DNA of 5,783 nucleotides from JAVBOP01 sp031550405. GTDB taxonomy: Bacteria; Bacteroidota; Ignavibacteria; Kapaibacteriales; UBA2268. Position 1 is the stretch's first letter; each line of letters starts with the position of its first letter. A program made the position numbers and the translations under genes. The notes beneath the pieces are model-generated. The model was not told the origin of the DNA and made no database searches. It saw nothing but the letters and a program-made list of their open reading frames with translations. The stretch lies in the NCBI GenBank assembly GCA_031550405.1, contig JAVBOP010000235.1, forward strand, positions 1 through 5,783, read 5' to 3'. This document shows positions 1 to 5,637 of this stretch, in pieces.

Positions 1-98
1 TGCAGTTTTACCCAATTTGTCAATGCACCGCACAAATGACCGATTGTTAATTTCCCTGACGGTTGAATGCCGCTTAAAATGATTTTTTTATTTTCCAT
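1..98 (-). CDS. trpS: Tryptophan-tRNA ligase, N-terminal part (runs off the left edge)
   Basis: Only the first 32 complete codons are inside the window. They read from an ATG at 98 and contain SGIQPSGKLTIGHLCGALTN at about residues 9-28. This matches the start of tryptophanyl-tRNA synthetases: the SGxQPSGxLTIG segment forms the first strand and the ATP-binding HIGH-type signature of class I synthetases, here TIGH at 18-21. The cytoplasmic enzyme charges tRNA-Trp with tryptophan using ATP. HLCGAL in place of the more usual NYLGAL-type continuation is a minor variant. An AAGG lies just upstream of the ATG as a weak ribosome-binding site. The gene is separated from fbaB by that gene's terminator, so it is probably transcribed on its own, but I found no clear promoter in 99-230. 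The catalytic KMSKS motif lies outside the window. Confidence 0.93.
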   Translation of the reverse strand, partial: MENKKIILSGIQPSGKLTIGHLCGALTNWVKL

Positions 99-229
99 AT
101 TACCTTAATTAAAAAATGACCTTTAAAATAATATTTTTTCTCATACTATCCTATTTATATGTCATTGAAAAAAATTCATACCATTTGAGTTTATGCCAAT
201 TATCATTTTATTATTATCATTTGGATAAC

Positions 230-261
230 AAAAAACAAGCCCAATTTAATTGAGCTTGTTT
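230..261 (-). terminator. Intrinsic terminator of fbaB
   Basis: An inverted repeat pairs 233-240 (aaacaagc) with 254-261 (gcttgttt) over 8 perfect base pairs. After one mismatch, a further caat/attg pairing closes a 3-base loop. Read on the minus strand the hairpin runs into a stretch of six T residues, then GTT. It lies 29 bases after the fbaB stop codon, so it should end fbaB transcription and separate it from trpS. The plus-strand reading has a weaker T tail. Confidence 0.8.
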
Positions 262-290
262 AGTTTGAGTTTTATTGAAGTACTAAGGCT

Positions 291-1355
291 CTACGCAATA
301 GTAATATCTTTACATAAGTAAACATCTTGAATCGTATTAAGCAATTTTATGCCTTCAGCCATCGGGCGTTGGAACGCCTTACGTCCTGAAATCAATCCCA
401 TACCGCCAGCACGCTTATTAATAACAGCAGTTGTTGCCGCTTCTGCGAAATCATTGTCGCCAGATGCACCACCACTGTTAATTAACCCCGCTCTGCCCAT
501 GTAACAATTAGCTACTTGATAGCGGCACAAATCTATTGGATGGTCAGATGTTAATTCGCTGTAAATACGTTTGTCAATTTTGCCATAGCTTGATTCTGTC
601 TTTTGTACTGCCAAATACCCACCATTATTTTCCGGCAATTTTTGCTTAATGATGTCTGCTTGAATAGTTACACCAAGATGATTTGCCTGTCCGGTTAAAT
701 CAGCTGAAACATGGTAATCTTTATCAGTTTTAAACGCATTATTACGCAAATAACACCACAAAACAGTTGCCATGCCAAGCTGATGCGCATATTCAAATGC
801 CTCTGCAACTTCAATAATCTGGCGACGGCTGTTTTCCGAGCCAAAATAAATTGTAGCACCAACAGCTGCAGCTCCCATATCGTACGCTTGGTCAATTTTA
901 CCAAACATAACTTGGTCAAATTCATTAGGATAAGTTAAAAGTTCGTTATGATTGATTTTCACCATAAATGGTATTTTATGAGCATATTTTCTTGAAACAA
1001 TGCCAAGAACACCAAAAGTTGAAGCAACAGCATTACAACCGCCTTCAAGAGCAAGTTTTACAATATTTTCTGGATCGAAATACGCAGGATTTTTGGCAAA
1101 GCTCGCACCCGCTGAATGCTCAATACCCTGATCAACAGGAAGTATTGATAAATAACCGCTACCAGCTAAACGTCCCGAATTGAACATCCAGTCCAAGTTG
1201 TTAAGAACACGATTGTTACGGTCAGAATTAATAAAAATGTCATCAACAAAATTTGGTGAAGGTAAATGCAAAGCCTCTTTCTTGATTTTAGGAGAATTAA
1301 AGCCAAGTAAGTTTTCTGCTTGCTTTCCAAGTAAGCCATTGATTTGATTAAACAT
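291..1355 (-). CDS. fbaB: Class I fructose-bisphosphate aldolase, FbaB/DhnA type
   Basis: This 354-residue protein matches the E. coli FbaB (DhnA) family along its whole length (E. coli form about 350 residues). Recognisable blocks include GYLSILPVDQGIEHSAGASF (67-86), VGATIYFGSENSRRQI (165-180), YHVSADLTGQANHLG (214-228), NCYMGRAGLINSGG (283-296), AVINKRAGGMGLI (310-322) and the C-terminal ITIA. Lys237 in ADIIKQK aligns with the Schiff-base lysine of archaeal-type class I aldolases (inference from remembered alignments). The cytoplasmic enzyme cleaves fructose 1,6-bisphosphate to dihydroxyacetone phosphate and glyceraldehyde 3-phosphate, or condenses them, without a metal. The ATG at 1355 is preceded by GGAG with a 5-base gap, the best Shine-Dalgarno in the window after that of the HPt gene. 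It is flanked by its own leader (1356-1502) and terminator, so it is probably monocistronic. No defect is visible. Confidence 0.97.
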   Translation of the reverse strand: MFNQINGLLGKQAENLLGFNSPKIKKEALHLPSPNFVDDIFINSDRNNRVLNNLDWMFNSGRLAGSGYLSILPVDQGIEHSAGASFAKNPAYFDPENIVKLALEGGCNAVASTFGVLGIVSRKYAHKIPFMVKINHNELLTYPNEFDQVMFGKIDQAYDMGAAAVGATIYFGSENSRRQIIEVAEAFEYAHQLGMATVLWCYLRNNAFKTDKDYHVSADLTGQANHLGVTIQADIIKQKLPENNGGYLAVQKTESSYGKIDKRIYSELTSDHPIDLCRYQVANCYMGRAGLINSGGASGDNDFAEAATTAVINKRAGGMGLISGRKAFQRPMAEGIKLLNTIQDVYLCKDITIA

Positions 1356-1360
1356 AAGGA

Positions 1361-1364
1361 CTCC
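1361..1364 (-). promoter_or_regulatory. Ribosome-binding site of fbaB
   Basis: GGAG on the minus strand lies 5 bases before the ATG at 1355. It supports that start over the ATG at 1366, which is in another frame. Confidence 0.6.
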
Positions 1365-1502
1365 ATGTTATATTATGAATGAAATTTAATGCTATATTTT
1401 ATCTGTTTTTTTGTTTAGTGCATTAGCTAAAACAGCTTCGTATTTTATACCTCAATATACATAAGGTAAAGCGCTTCCTTTCCCTCTTCAATTTTCATTA
1501 TT

Positions 1503-2072
1503 TTAAAAGCGGAAGCCGAGAAGGGCTTGGATAGACATGTTGTAGTCGTTTGTTTTGCCTATCCACATGTAGCGCGCCTCGCCGCCAACTGTCCAGTTTC
1601 GAGAAAGCGGATAATTGTAGCTTGCCATTATATGGAAGTTAGACATTGACATAACACGGCTGTCGGCATTCGATACGCCTTCTATGTGGTTATTCAATAT
1701 CACCATTCCCGTGCCGAGACCAACCGAAAAATTGTCCACAACGCGCATACTGATATTCATCAATATTGGCACAAAATTGGAAGCAGCACTATGCTCGCTA
1801 TTATCGGATTCAGAATACTTATACATCGGATAATACCCGGATTCCAAGCCAACACTCAGTCTGCGCCCCGGCTCCCACATAATCTTGCCAGAAAAGCAGG
1901 CATGGTCATTTTGTATATCTACAGGCACTCCAAGCTCAATTTCCATGTTATTGAAATAGTGCAGCCAGCCGCCGCCAATATAAACTCCAAAATACGTCCG
2001 TTCAGCGCTTTGGCTGCGGAGAGAACCTGTAAGTACCAGTATTAGCAAAGGAAGTATAAACAAACGCTTCAT
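1503..2072 (-). CDS. Small outer-membrane beta-barrel protein (downstream paralogue)
   Basis: This 189-residue protein has a signal peptide (MKRLFILPLLILVLTGSLRSQ, cleavage probably near residue 20). The rest alternates polar and hydrophobic residues as in a barrel of about 8 strands: TYFGVYIGGGW (26-36), RLSVGLESGYYPMY (71-84), VPILMNISMRVVDNFSVGLG (101-120), WTVGGEARYMWIG (160-172) and IQALLGFRF (181-189). The terminal phenylalanine is typical of proteins inserted by the BAM complex. The protein is clearly related to the next gene upstream: YFNNMEIE, F..KIMWE....RLSVGLE.G.Y, N..MRV.DN.S.G.GTG.V and the end WIGKTND are shared. Only 50 bases separate the two genes and no terminator lies between them, so cotranscription is likely. 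By hand count the gene is about 46% GC, against about 36% for its paralogue. The specific function is unknown. Confidence 0.85.
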   Translation of the reverse strand: MKRLFILPLLILVLTGSLRSQSAERTYFGVYIGGGWLHYFNNMEIELGVPVDIQNDHACFSGKIMWEPGRRLSVGLESGYYPMYKYSESDNSEHSAASNFVPILMNISMRVVDNFSVGLGTGMVILNNHIEGVSNADSRVMSMSNFHIMASYNYPLSRNWTVGGEARYMWIGKTNDYNMSIQALLGFRF

Positions 2073-2122
2073 AGTATAGTCTGAAAAATTAAAAAATATT
2101 CATAAATGGCAATATCGCTGTA

Positions 2123-2725
2123 TCAAAATCTATATCCAAACAATGCCTGATACGTTAAATCGTGGTCATTAGTTTTGCCTATCCATAAATAGCGGACTTC
2201 TGCTCCAAGCTGCCATTTTTTATTTTTGCCAATTGGAAAAATGTAATTTGCAAGCGCATGATAATTTGCAAGAGATAATGTGTAATTCCAATCATCGCTT
2301 ACTGAAAAATTGGCTAATGACACTATTCCCGTACCAATTCCCAAAGATAAATTATCAATAACCCGCATATTCACATTCAGAAAAAAAGGGAAATAATCGG
2401 TTGTAATACTGCCAAGTTCATTGTAAATATTGTTCTTATCGTTATAGTAAAAAGTATAAAGCCGATAAAAACCTGTTTCCAGCCCAACACTTAAACGATG
2501 TTCTGATTCCCACATAAACTTAATGGAACAGCCCCAGGAATTCTGTTCTACATAGGATTGGTTTGGAAGTTGTATTTCCATGTTATTGAAATAGTAGACC
2601 TTGCCTAAGCCCAAATACATGCTGAAGTTATTTTTTTCATTTGCTTCTTGGCTGTGCAAGGGCGTTGCCGCAAAGCCGCAAAACAGTATATATACGAATA
2701 AGGGCATACAAATATTTTTAAGCAT
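2123..2725 (-). CDS. Small outer-membrane beta-barrel protein (upstream paralogue)
   Basis: From the ATG at 2725 this is a 200-residue protein with a signal peptide (MLKNICMPLFVYILFCGFAA, then TPLHSQ; cleavage near residue 26). The barrel-like body ends in YQALFGYRF with a terminal Phe. Strand-like segments include FSMYLGLGKVYYFNNMEIQ (34-52), HRLSVGLETGFYRLYTFYY (76-94), FPFFLNVNMRVIDNLSLGIG (112-131) and WQLGAEVRYLWIGKTND (171-187). The same frame stays open upstream with an ATG at 2743 and a TTG at 2761. I prefer 2725 because it gives a normal signal peptide matching that of the paralogue; 2743 remains possible. No good Shine-Dalgarno precedes any of the three, as is common in Bacteroidota. 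It is the first gene after the hairpin at 2831-2860 and probably leads a two-gene unit with its paralogue. The ligand or role is unknown. Confidence 0.85.
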   Translation of the reverse strand: MLKNICMPLFVYILFCGFAATPLHSQEANEKNNFSMYLGLGKVYYFNNMEIQLPNQSYVEQNSWGCSIKFMWESEHRLSVGLETGFYRLYTFYYNDKNNIYNELGSITTDYFPFFLNVNMRVIDNLSLGIGTGIVSLANFSVSDDWNYTLSLANYHALANYIFPIGKNKKWQLGAEVRYLWIGKTNDHDLTYQALFGYRF

Positions 2726-2816
2726 ATAAAATTTTAGTTGCATCTCATAAGAATTGATCAAATATTTCCCCTGTTTATGAATAAATTTTCATAATTATAT
2801 ATTCTTTTTATTCTTG

Positions 2817-2824
2817 CAAATATA
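2817..2824 (-). promoter_or_regulatory. Possible Bacteroidota -7 promoter element for the barrel gene pair
   Basis: The minus strand reads TATATTTG, an exact match to the Bacteroidota primary-sigma -7 consensus TAnnTTTG. It lies about 90 bases before the preferred start at 2725 and just downstream of the lipoprotein terminator hairpin. I see no matching TTTG -33 element at the usual spacing, so the assignment rests on one octamer. Confidence 0.3.
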
Positions 2825-2830
2825 CAAACA

Positions 2831-2860
2831 CAGCGATACAATTTATTGGCTGTATCGCTG
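2831..2860 (-). terminator. Hairpin terminator after the lipoprotein gene
   Basis: The perfect 10-base inverted repeat cagcgataca (2831-2840) / tgtatcgctg (2851-2860) has a 10-base loop. It begins 21 bases after the lipoprotein stop codon. On the minus strand it is followed by the T-rich TGTTTGTATATTTG, consistent with an intrinsic terminator, though the T run is interrupted. No plus-strand gene ends here. Confidence 0.65.
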
Positions 2861-2881
2861 CGATGGAAATTTAGCTAACAA

Positions 2882-3661
2882 TTAGTTCGACGGTGTTGAA
2901 GCTAAGTATATGTAATTACGATAAGATGAGGTGTAATTCCTAATTATTTTATAATCCTTGTCATTTGCATGGAAATTATCTGTTACTATCTTCTTATGTA
3001 TAAGAGCTATATGATAATATCCTGAAGGAAAATTAGCCAATTCAGAAGCAGGAATAGTAACTGTTCCATTATCATTCATAACTTGCATTAATTGGTGAGA
3101 AGCATTATTTTCACCATTATCCGGTTCGTTCAATGCAAGCCAGACTTCCAAATGATTATCCATACCTGTTGCTCCAGAATAATTAAGAGTCAAGCCATTG
3201 CCTGTTTGCAGCGTATCACCAACATTCAAATTTGGAATGCTGATTTCTGGCAAGTTAGGGCTGTTATTGGCATAGCTGTTGCCAAGATACCCTTCTATTT
3301 GCAAATTAAAATTACTCAAATATTCGGTAAGGTTGCTAAATTGATATTGGCCTGCTGGATCATCAGCCAGCATGGATTCCATTCCTATTCCATTGCATTT
3401 TATAGCACTTGGAGCAATAAAATCAGTTCCATCCGTTATATATGCAAAAACATGGTTTTGATATACAAGATCAGGGCGTGTCTGTGCATAACCCATATCC
3501 GTTTCTGAATTTATCATAAATACTGCGGCTGTATTTTCTGAACCGCCGAGGGCATATAGAACATGCTGAACAGGAGATGGCTCTTCATCCTTGCAAGATG
3601 ACATAAATAGTACACTTGCGCTTATGGCAAGCACACAAATTAAAATTTTTCTTTTTGACAT
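2882..3661 (-). CDS. Predicted surface-exposed lipoprotein of unknown function
   Basis: This 259-residue protein has a lipoprotein signal peptide: MSKRKILICVLAISASVLFM, then SSC with the lipidated cysteine at residue 23. The residues after the cysteine are KDEE. In Bacteroidota such a charged Lys/Asp/Glu stretch acts as the lipoprotein export signal to the outer face of the outer membrane, so surface display is inferred. The mature part has no domain I can name. The C-terminal third (about 145-255) has short alternating strands, for example GLTLNYSG, HLEVWLALN, GTVTIPASEL, YYHIALIHKK and YRNYIYLAS, suggesting a beta-sandwich or Ig-like fold. There are few cysteines (C9, C23, C89). It starts 62 bases after the broken frame upstream, with only a weak AGAGAG before the ATG, and ends at a strong hairpin. 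It may be the last gene of the HPt/FlgO-like unit. Confidence 0.85.
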   Translation of the reverse strand: MSKRKILICVLAISASVLFMSSCKDEEPSPVQHVLYALGGSENTAAVFMINSETDMGYAQTRPDLVYQNHVFAYITDGTDFIAPSAIKCNGIGMESMLADDPAGQYQFSNLTEYLSNFNLQIEGYLGNSYANNSPNLPEISIPNLNVGDTLQTGNGLTLNYSGATGMDNHLEVWLALNEPDNGENNASHQLMQVMNDNGTVTIPASELANFPSGYYHIALIHKKIVTDNFHANDKDYKIIRNYTSSYRNYIYLASTPSN

Positions 3662-3723
3662 ATTGATTCTCTCTTTTATATATGGTTATTAAATTATTTG
3701 ATTTTTAATATTGTAATTAACTG

Positions 3724-4071
3724 TTAATTGCAGGTATACGTAGCAATTCTTATATTATATTTATTTGGATGTATTTGTGTATCTAAATTAAACCCATTTG
3801 CATTTTTATCCCAGGTAATGCGGACAAGCTGTCCCGGTAATAATTCATATCTTGGTAAAAATGTTGATAAACTGGTTGCAAAATAATAATCAATTGTGCC
3901 ACCTAATACACTTGCATAAATACGGCTTTGCGACGCAGCGTTTTCAATATCGTTTTTATAAAAATACTGATATGCCGCATACCATTGACCATGTCCATTT
4001 TTAGAATAATATTGGCATTTGCTTAGAAGTGAACCCTGCGTTGCACCAAAGGTTTTTTTTTAATATTTCAT
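3724..4071 (-). pseudogene. Start-less or interrupted open frame, probable pseudogene
   Basis: The frame from 4059 down to the TAA at 3724-3726 is open for 111 codons and reads like real protein: rich in Tyr, Trp, Gly and Asn, with CQYYSKNGHGQWYAAYQYFY near its start and LVRITWDKNANGFN and IRIATYTCN near its end. It contains no ATG, GTG or TTG in frame. An ATG at 4071 is in the same frame but gives only Met-Lys-Tyr before a TAA at 4060-4062. The frame is also in phase with the FlgO-like gene upstream, separated by that TAA and the FlgO-like gene's own TAG. A run of nine A residues (minus strand) lies at 4053-4061, but adding or removing one A does not create a usable start. Either a point mutation made the TAA, or this is the 3' remnant of a longer gene. 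I do not recognise the family. Confidence 0.5.
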
Positions 4072-4083
4072 ATAAAAGATACG

Positions 4084-4569
4084 CTATTTGATAAATGCTT
4101 CAGATAATCGTTTGACGATAATTGACACAGCTTCCAATATTCTATCTTCTTTTTTGAAAATATCTTTGGCTTGGAAATCAGGGTCAGACAGCTGCGTTTC
4201 AGGATAATAGATATACGCATTGATTAAATATCTTTTAGCTGTAATGCGAAATGTTCCTGAAATAACTTTATCGACCTGCAATTTGGATAGCGCATTCCAT
4301 TTTTCTGAATCAAATAACGGGCTATCTGCCGTTATGTTCAATTGTTTCAGCACATTATTCACAGAGTCTGCCGAAATGATGGAATAATATTTGCCATCTG
4401 GATCTAATTCCTGGAAAGCCTTCGATAGTGAATCCTGCAGCTTGTAACACCATTCATTTAAAGCAAAATCACCACCTAAATTGCTGAATGGAAGCACAGC
4501 TATTTTTGTTTGCGCAGCAAGTGTTATGCTACATAAAAATAAAGCGATTGGTAACAATATTTTTTTCAT
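4084..4569 (-). CDS. Secreted TolB/FlgO-like domain protein
   Basis: This 161-residue protein has a clear signal peptide (MKKILLPIALFLCSITLAAQ, cleavage near residue 19-20). The mature part begins TKIAVLPFSNLGGD, the first strand and loop typical of the periplasmic alpha/beta domain shared by FlgO, LpoB, CsgG-type and TolB N-terminal proteins. Further family-like features are a helix LQDSLSKAFQEL, then YYSIISADSVNNVLKQLNI, then a conserved-looking strand VDKVISGTFRITAKRYLINAYIYYPE (about 99-124) and a C-terminal helix ILEAVSIIVKRLSEAFIK. There is no lipobox, so it is probably a soluble periplasmic protein. Proteins of this fold usually bind or stabilise an outer-membrane or envelope complex; the partner is unknown. 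It starts 14 bases after the HPt gene stop, so the two are probably translated from one message. The exact family assignment is an inference from pattern. Confidence 0.75.
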   Translation of the reverse strand: MKKILLPIALFLCSITLAAQTKIAVLPFSNLGGDFALNEWCYKLQDSLSKAFQELDPDGKYYSIISADSVNNVLKQLNITADSPLFDSEKWNALSKLQVDKVISGTFRITAKRYLINAYIYYPETQLSDPDFQAKDIFKKEDRILEAVSIIVKRLSEAFIK

Positions 4570-4583
4570 CTCTACACCATAAT

Positions 4584-4895
4584 TTATTTTACATTATATG
4601 TTGAATCGTATATATCTCTTGCGTGTTTTAATATTTCTAATAATTTATCCTTGTAACTGGCAACGACCTCCCAATTCGCTTCGTTGATTTCCTTCATCAA
4701 TGCCAAGCCGCTTTCGCCAAGCTCCTGTATGCCAAATTGAAAGCCCGACCCCTTTAATGTATGTGCCATTCTGTAAAGTTCTTTTTGGTCTTTAGCCTCC
4801 AAAAGCGGAGTATATTGCTCGTTAATATCATTAATCCATGTATCTACAAATTCAGGAAAAAGTTCTAAAATCATAGGATCTGTTGGAAGTTGCAC
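4584..4895 (-). CDS. Solitary histidine phosphotransfer (HPt) domain protein
   Basis: The 103-residue protein consists of a single HPt domain. The phospho-accepting His45 lies in MAHTLKGSGFQFGIQELGES (43-62), matching the HxLKGS signature; Lys48 and Gly49 are also present. The helices before (ILELFPEFVDTWINDINEQY) and after (ALMKEI..., EVVASYKDKLLEILKHARDI) fit the four-helix bundle. Such cytoplasmic proteins pass phosphate between the receiver domain of a hybrid histidine kinase and a response regulator. Neither partner is in the window. The start is a GTG at 4895: GAGGT lies 7 bases before it, and the frame has no ATG until codon 8 (4874). The gene begins about 40 bases after the 3' end of rnpB and is followed after 14 bases by the FlgO-like gene, hinting at a signalling-to-envelope unit. 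Confidence 0.9.
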   Translation of the reverse strand: MQLPTDPMILELFPEFVDTWINDINEQYTPLLEAKDQKELYRMAHTLKGSGFQFGIQELGESGLALMKEINEANWEVVASYKDKLLEILKHARDIYDSTYNVK

Positions 4896-4902
4896 TTTAG
4901 TT

Positions 4903-4907
4903 ACCTC
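4903..4907 (-). promoter_or_regulatory. Ribosome-binding site fixing the GTG start of the HPt gene
   Basis: GAGGT on the minus strand sits 7 bases before the GTG at 4895. This good Shine-Dalgarno favours the GTG over the ATG seven codons downstream, which lacks one. Confidence 0.55.
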
Positions 4908-4936
4908 ATGTATAATTTTTAATATTTCATTTATAA

Positions 4937-5345
4937 AAATATAGCCTTAAAATATTAAGCCGAATTCTGTCTTCCAATTATAATTGGGAGGCAATCATTT
5001 ATCTGTAAATAACATTGCTGTTATTTTATAGCAGTCTACCCAAGAGTGATTGATAATTCAAATTTAGACGAACAGCCCAAAGCTTATAAAATAAGCACAC
5101 TCTTTCTATTTGACCTTGCTCCGTACGGGGTTTACACTGCCATTAATGTCTCCACCAATGCGGTAGTCTCTTACACTGCCATTTCACCCTTGCCTTGCGG
5201 CGGTATACTTTCTGTTGCACTTTCCGTCAATCAGCCATTACAGCCATTGCCTTCACGTTATGAAGCGTACTGTTCTCCGGAGTTCGGACTTTCCTCCCCT
5301 ATGCGCAAATCCACAGGAGCGATTGCCTTTTCAAGGACTATATTT
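4937..5345 (-). ncRNA. rnpB: RNase P RNA, bacterial type A
   Basis: This is the catalytic RNA of RNase P, which trims the 5' leader from pre-tRNAs. Conserved signatures on the minus strand are GAGGAAAGTCCGAACTCCG (5' side of P4), AAGGGTGAAATGGCAGTGTA, GTAAGAGACTACCGC, the segment GGAGCAAGGTCAAATAG, GGGTAGACTGC at 5041-5031 (holds the GGU that pairs with tRNA CCA) and AGATAAATGATTGCC followed by ACAGAATTCGGCTTA. Helices fit: P2 pairs 5321-5327 with 4990-4996. P4 pairs 5291-5283 with 4964-4957 around the conserved bulged U. An 8-pair stem with a GCAA tetraloop (5007-5026) fits P18, and a small stem at 4974-4987 fits P19. P1 pairs the region around 5328-5345 with 4937-4954, nearly perfectly with two bulges. 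The 3' strand of P1 runs into TTTTT and may also serve as terminator. Ends are set from P1 and are accurate to a few bases. Confidence 0.95.
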
Positions 5346-5637
5346 CGTAAATATCAAACAATGTCTTGCTTGTTTTTTGTAATTTAACAAAATATTGCTA
5401 TGTTACAAAATATATTTTAAAAAATTGCTACACATTATTATATGTTTGCTCTTTAAAAGGTGGGAGGTTTAGTAAATATTACCGCTTGTTTGGCTTGGAT
5501 GCTGCATTTTTTTCTTTACCAAAACTAAATAATAGACTTATTATGATATCTATAATGAATGCGCCAAGCTTTATTTTACAAATTTCCCGATGAATATTTA
5601 TGAACATTTATTCATAAAAATATTTCGTATTTCCTGC
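5346..5637. other. AT-rich intergenic region upstream of rnpB
   Basis: I see no gene in this 292-base stretch. The plus-strand open frame over 5366-5593 has no protein-like character. The region must hold the rnpB promoter, but no complete -7/-33 pair stands out. An exact TAnnTTTG match (TAGTTTTG, minus strand) occurs at 5520-5527, about 170 bases upstream of the rnpB 5' end, without a -33 partner. A short relatively GC-richer patch lies around 5459-5505. Confidence 0.5.
5597..5618. repeat. AT-rich inverted repeat downstream of the right-edge gene
   Basis: A perfect 8-base inverted repeat, tttatgaa (5597-5604) / ttcataaa (5611-5618), encloses a 6-base loop. Its left arm overlaps two near-identical tandem decamers, tgaatattta (5591) and tgaacattta (5601). 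It starts 19 bases after the stop of the partial gene at the right edge and might act as a weak transcript end, but no T run follows on the minus strand. Confidence 0.4.

Noticed and set aside
695..1366. Several frames of 66-76 codons on both strands in this stretch
   Set aside because: They overlap fbaB, whose full-length family match is decisive.
1445..1498. 17-codon minus-strand frame starting 4 bases after the downstream barrel gene (MKIEEGKEALYLMYIEV)
   Set aside because: It is too short to support as a gene and has no ribosome-binding site or conserved feature.
1686..2045. Plus-strand open frame of 119 codons
   Set aside because: It is antisense to the downstream barrel gene, rich in His, Arg and Pro without domain features, and explained by that gene's higher GC.
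2112..2124. The sequence tatcgctg between the barrel genes, also present in the hairpin at 2851-2860
   Set aside because: Only 8 bases are shared, with no second arm here; it is probably coincidence.
3092..3508. Plus-strand open frame of 138 codons
   Set aside because: It is fully antisense to the lipoprotein gene, which has a signal peptide and good coding character; the plus-strand frame has neither.
5355..5362. Possible rnpB -7 box (minus strand ATTGTTTG)
   Set aside because: The TTTG is well placed relative to the 5' end of the RNA, but the TA half is inverted and no -33 element is found at normal spacing, so it is not listed as a promoter.
5046..5387. Plus-strand open frame of 113 codons
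   Set aside because: It lies antisense across rnpB; its apparent protein is just the complement of conserved RNase P RNA blocks.
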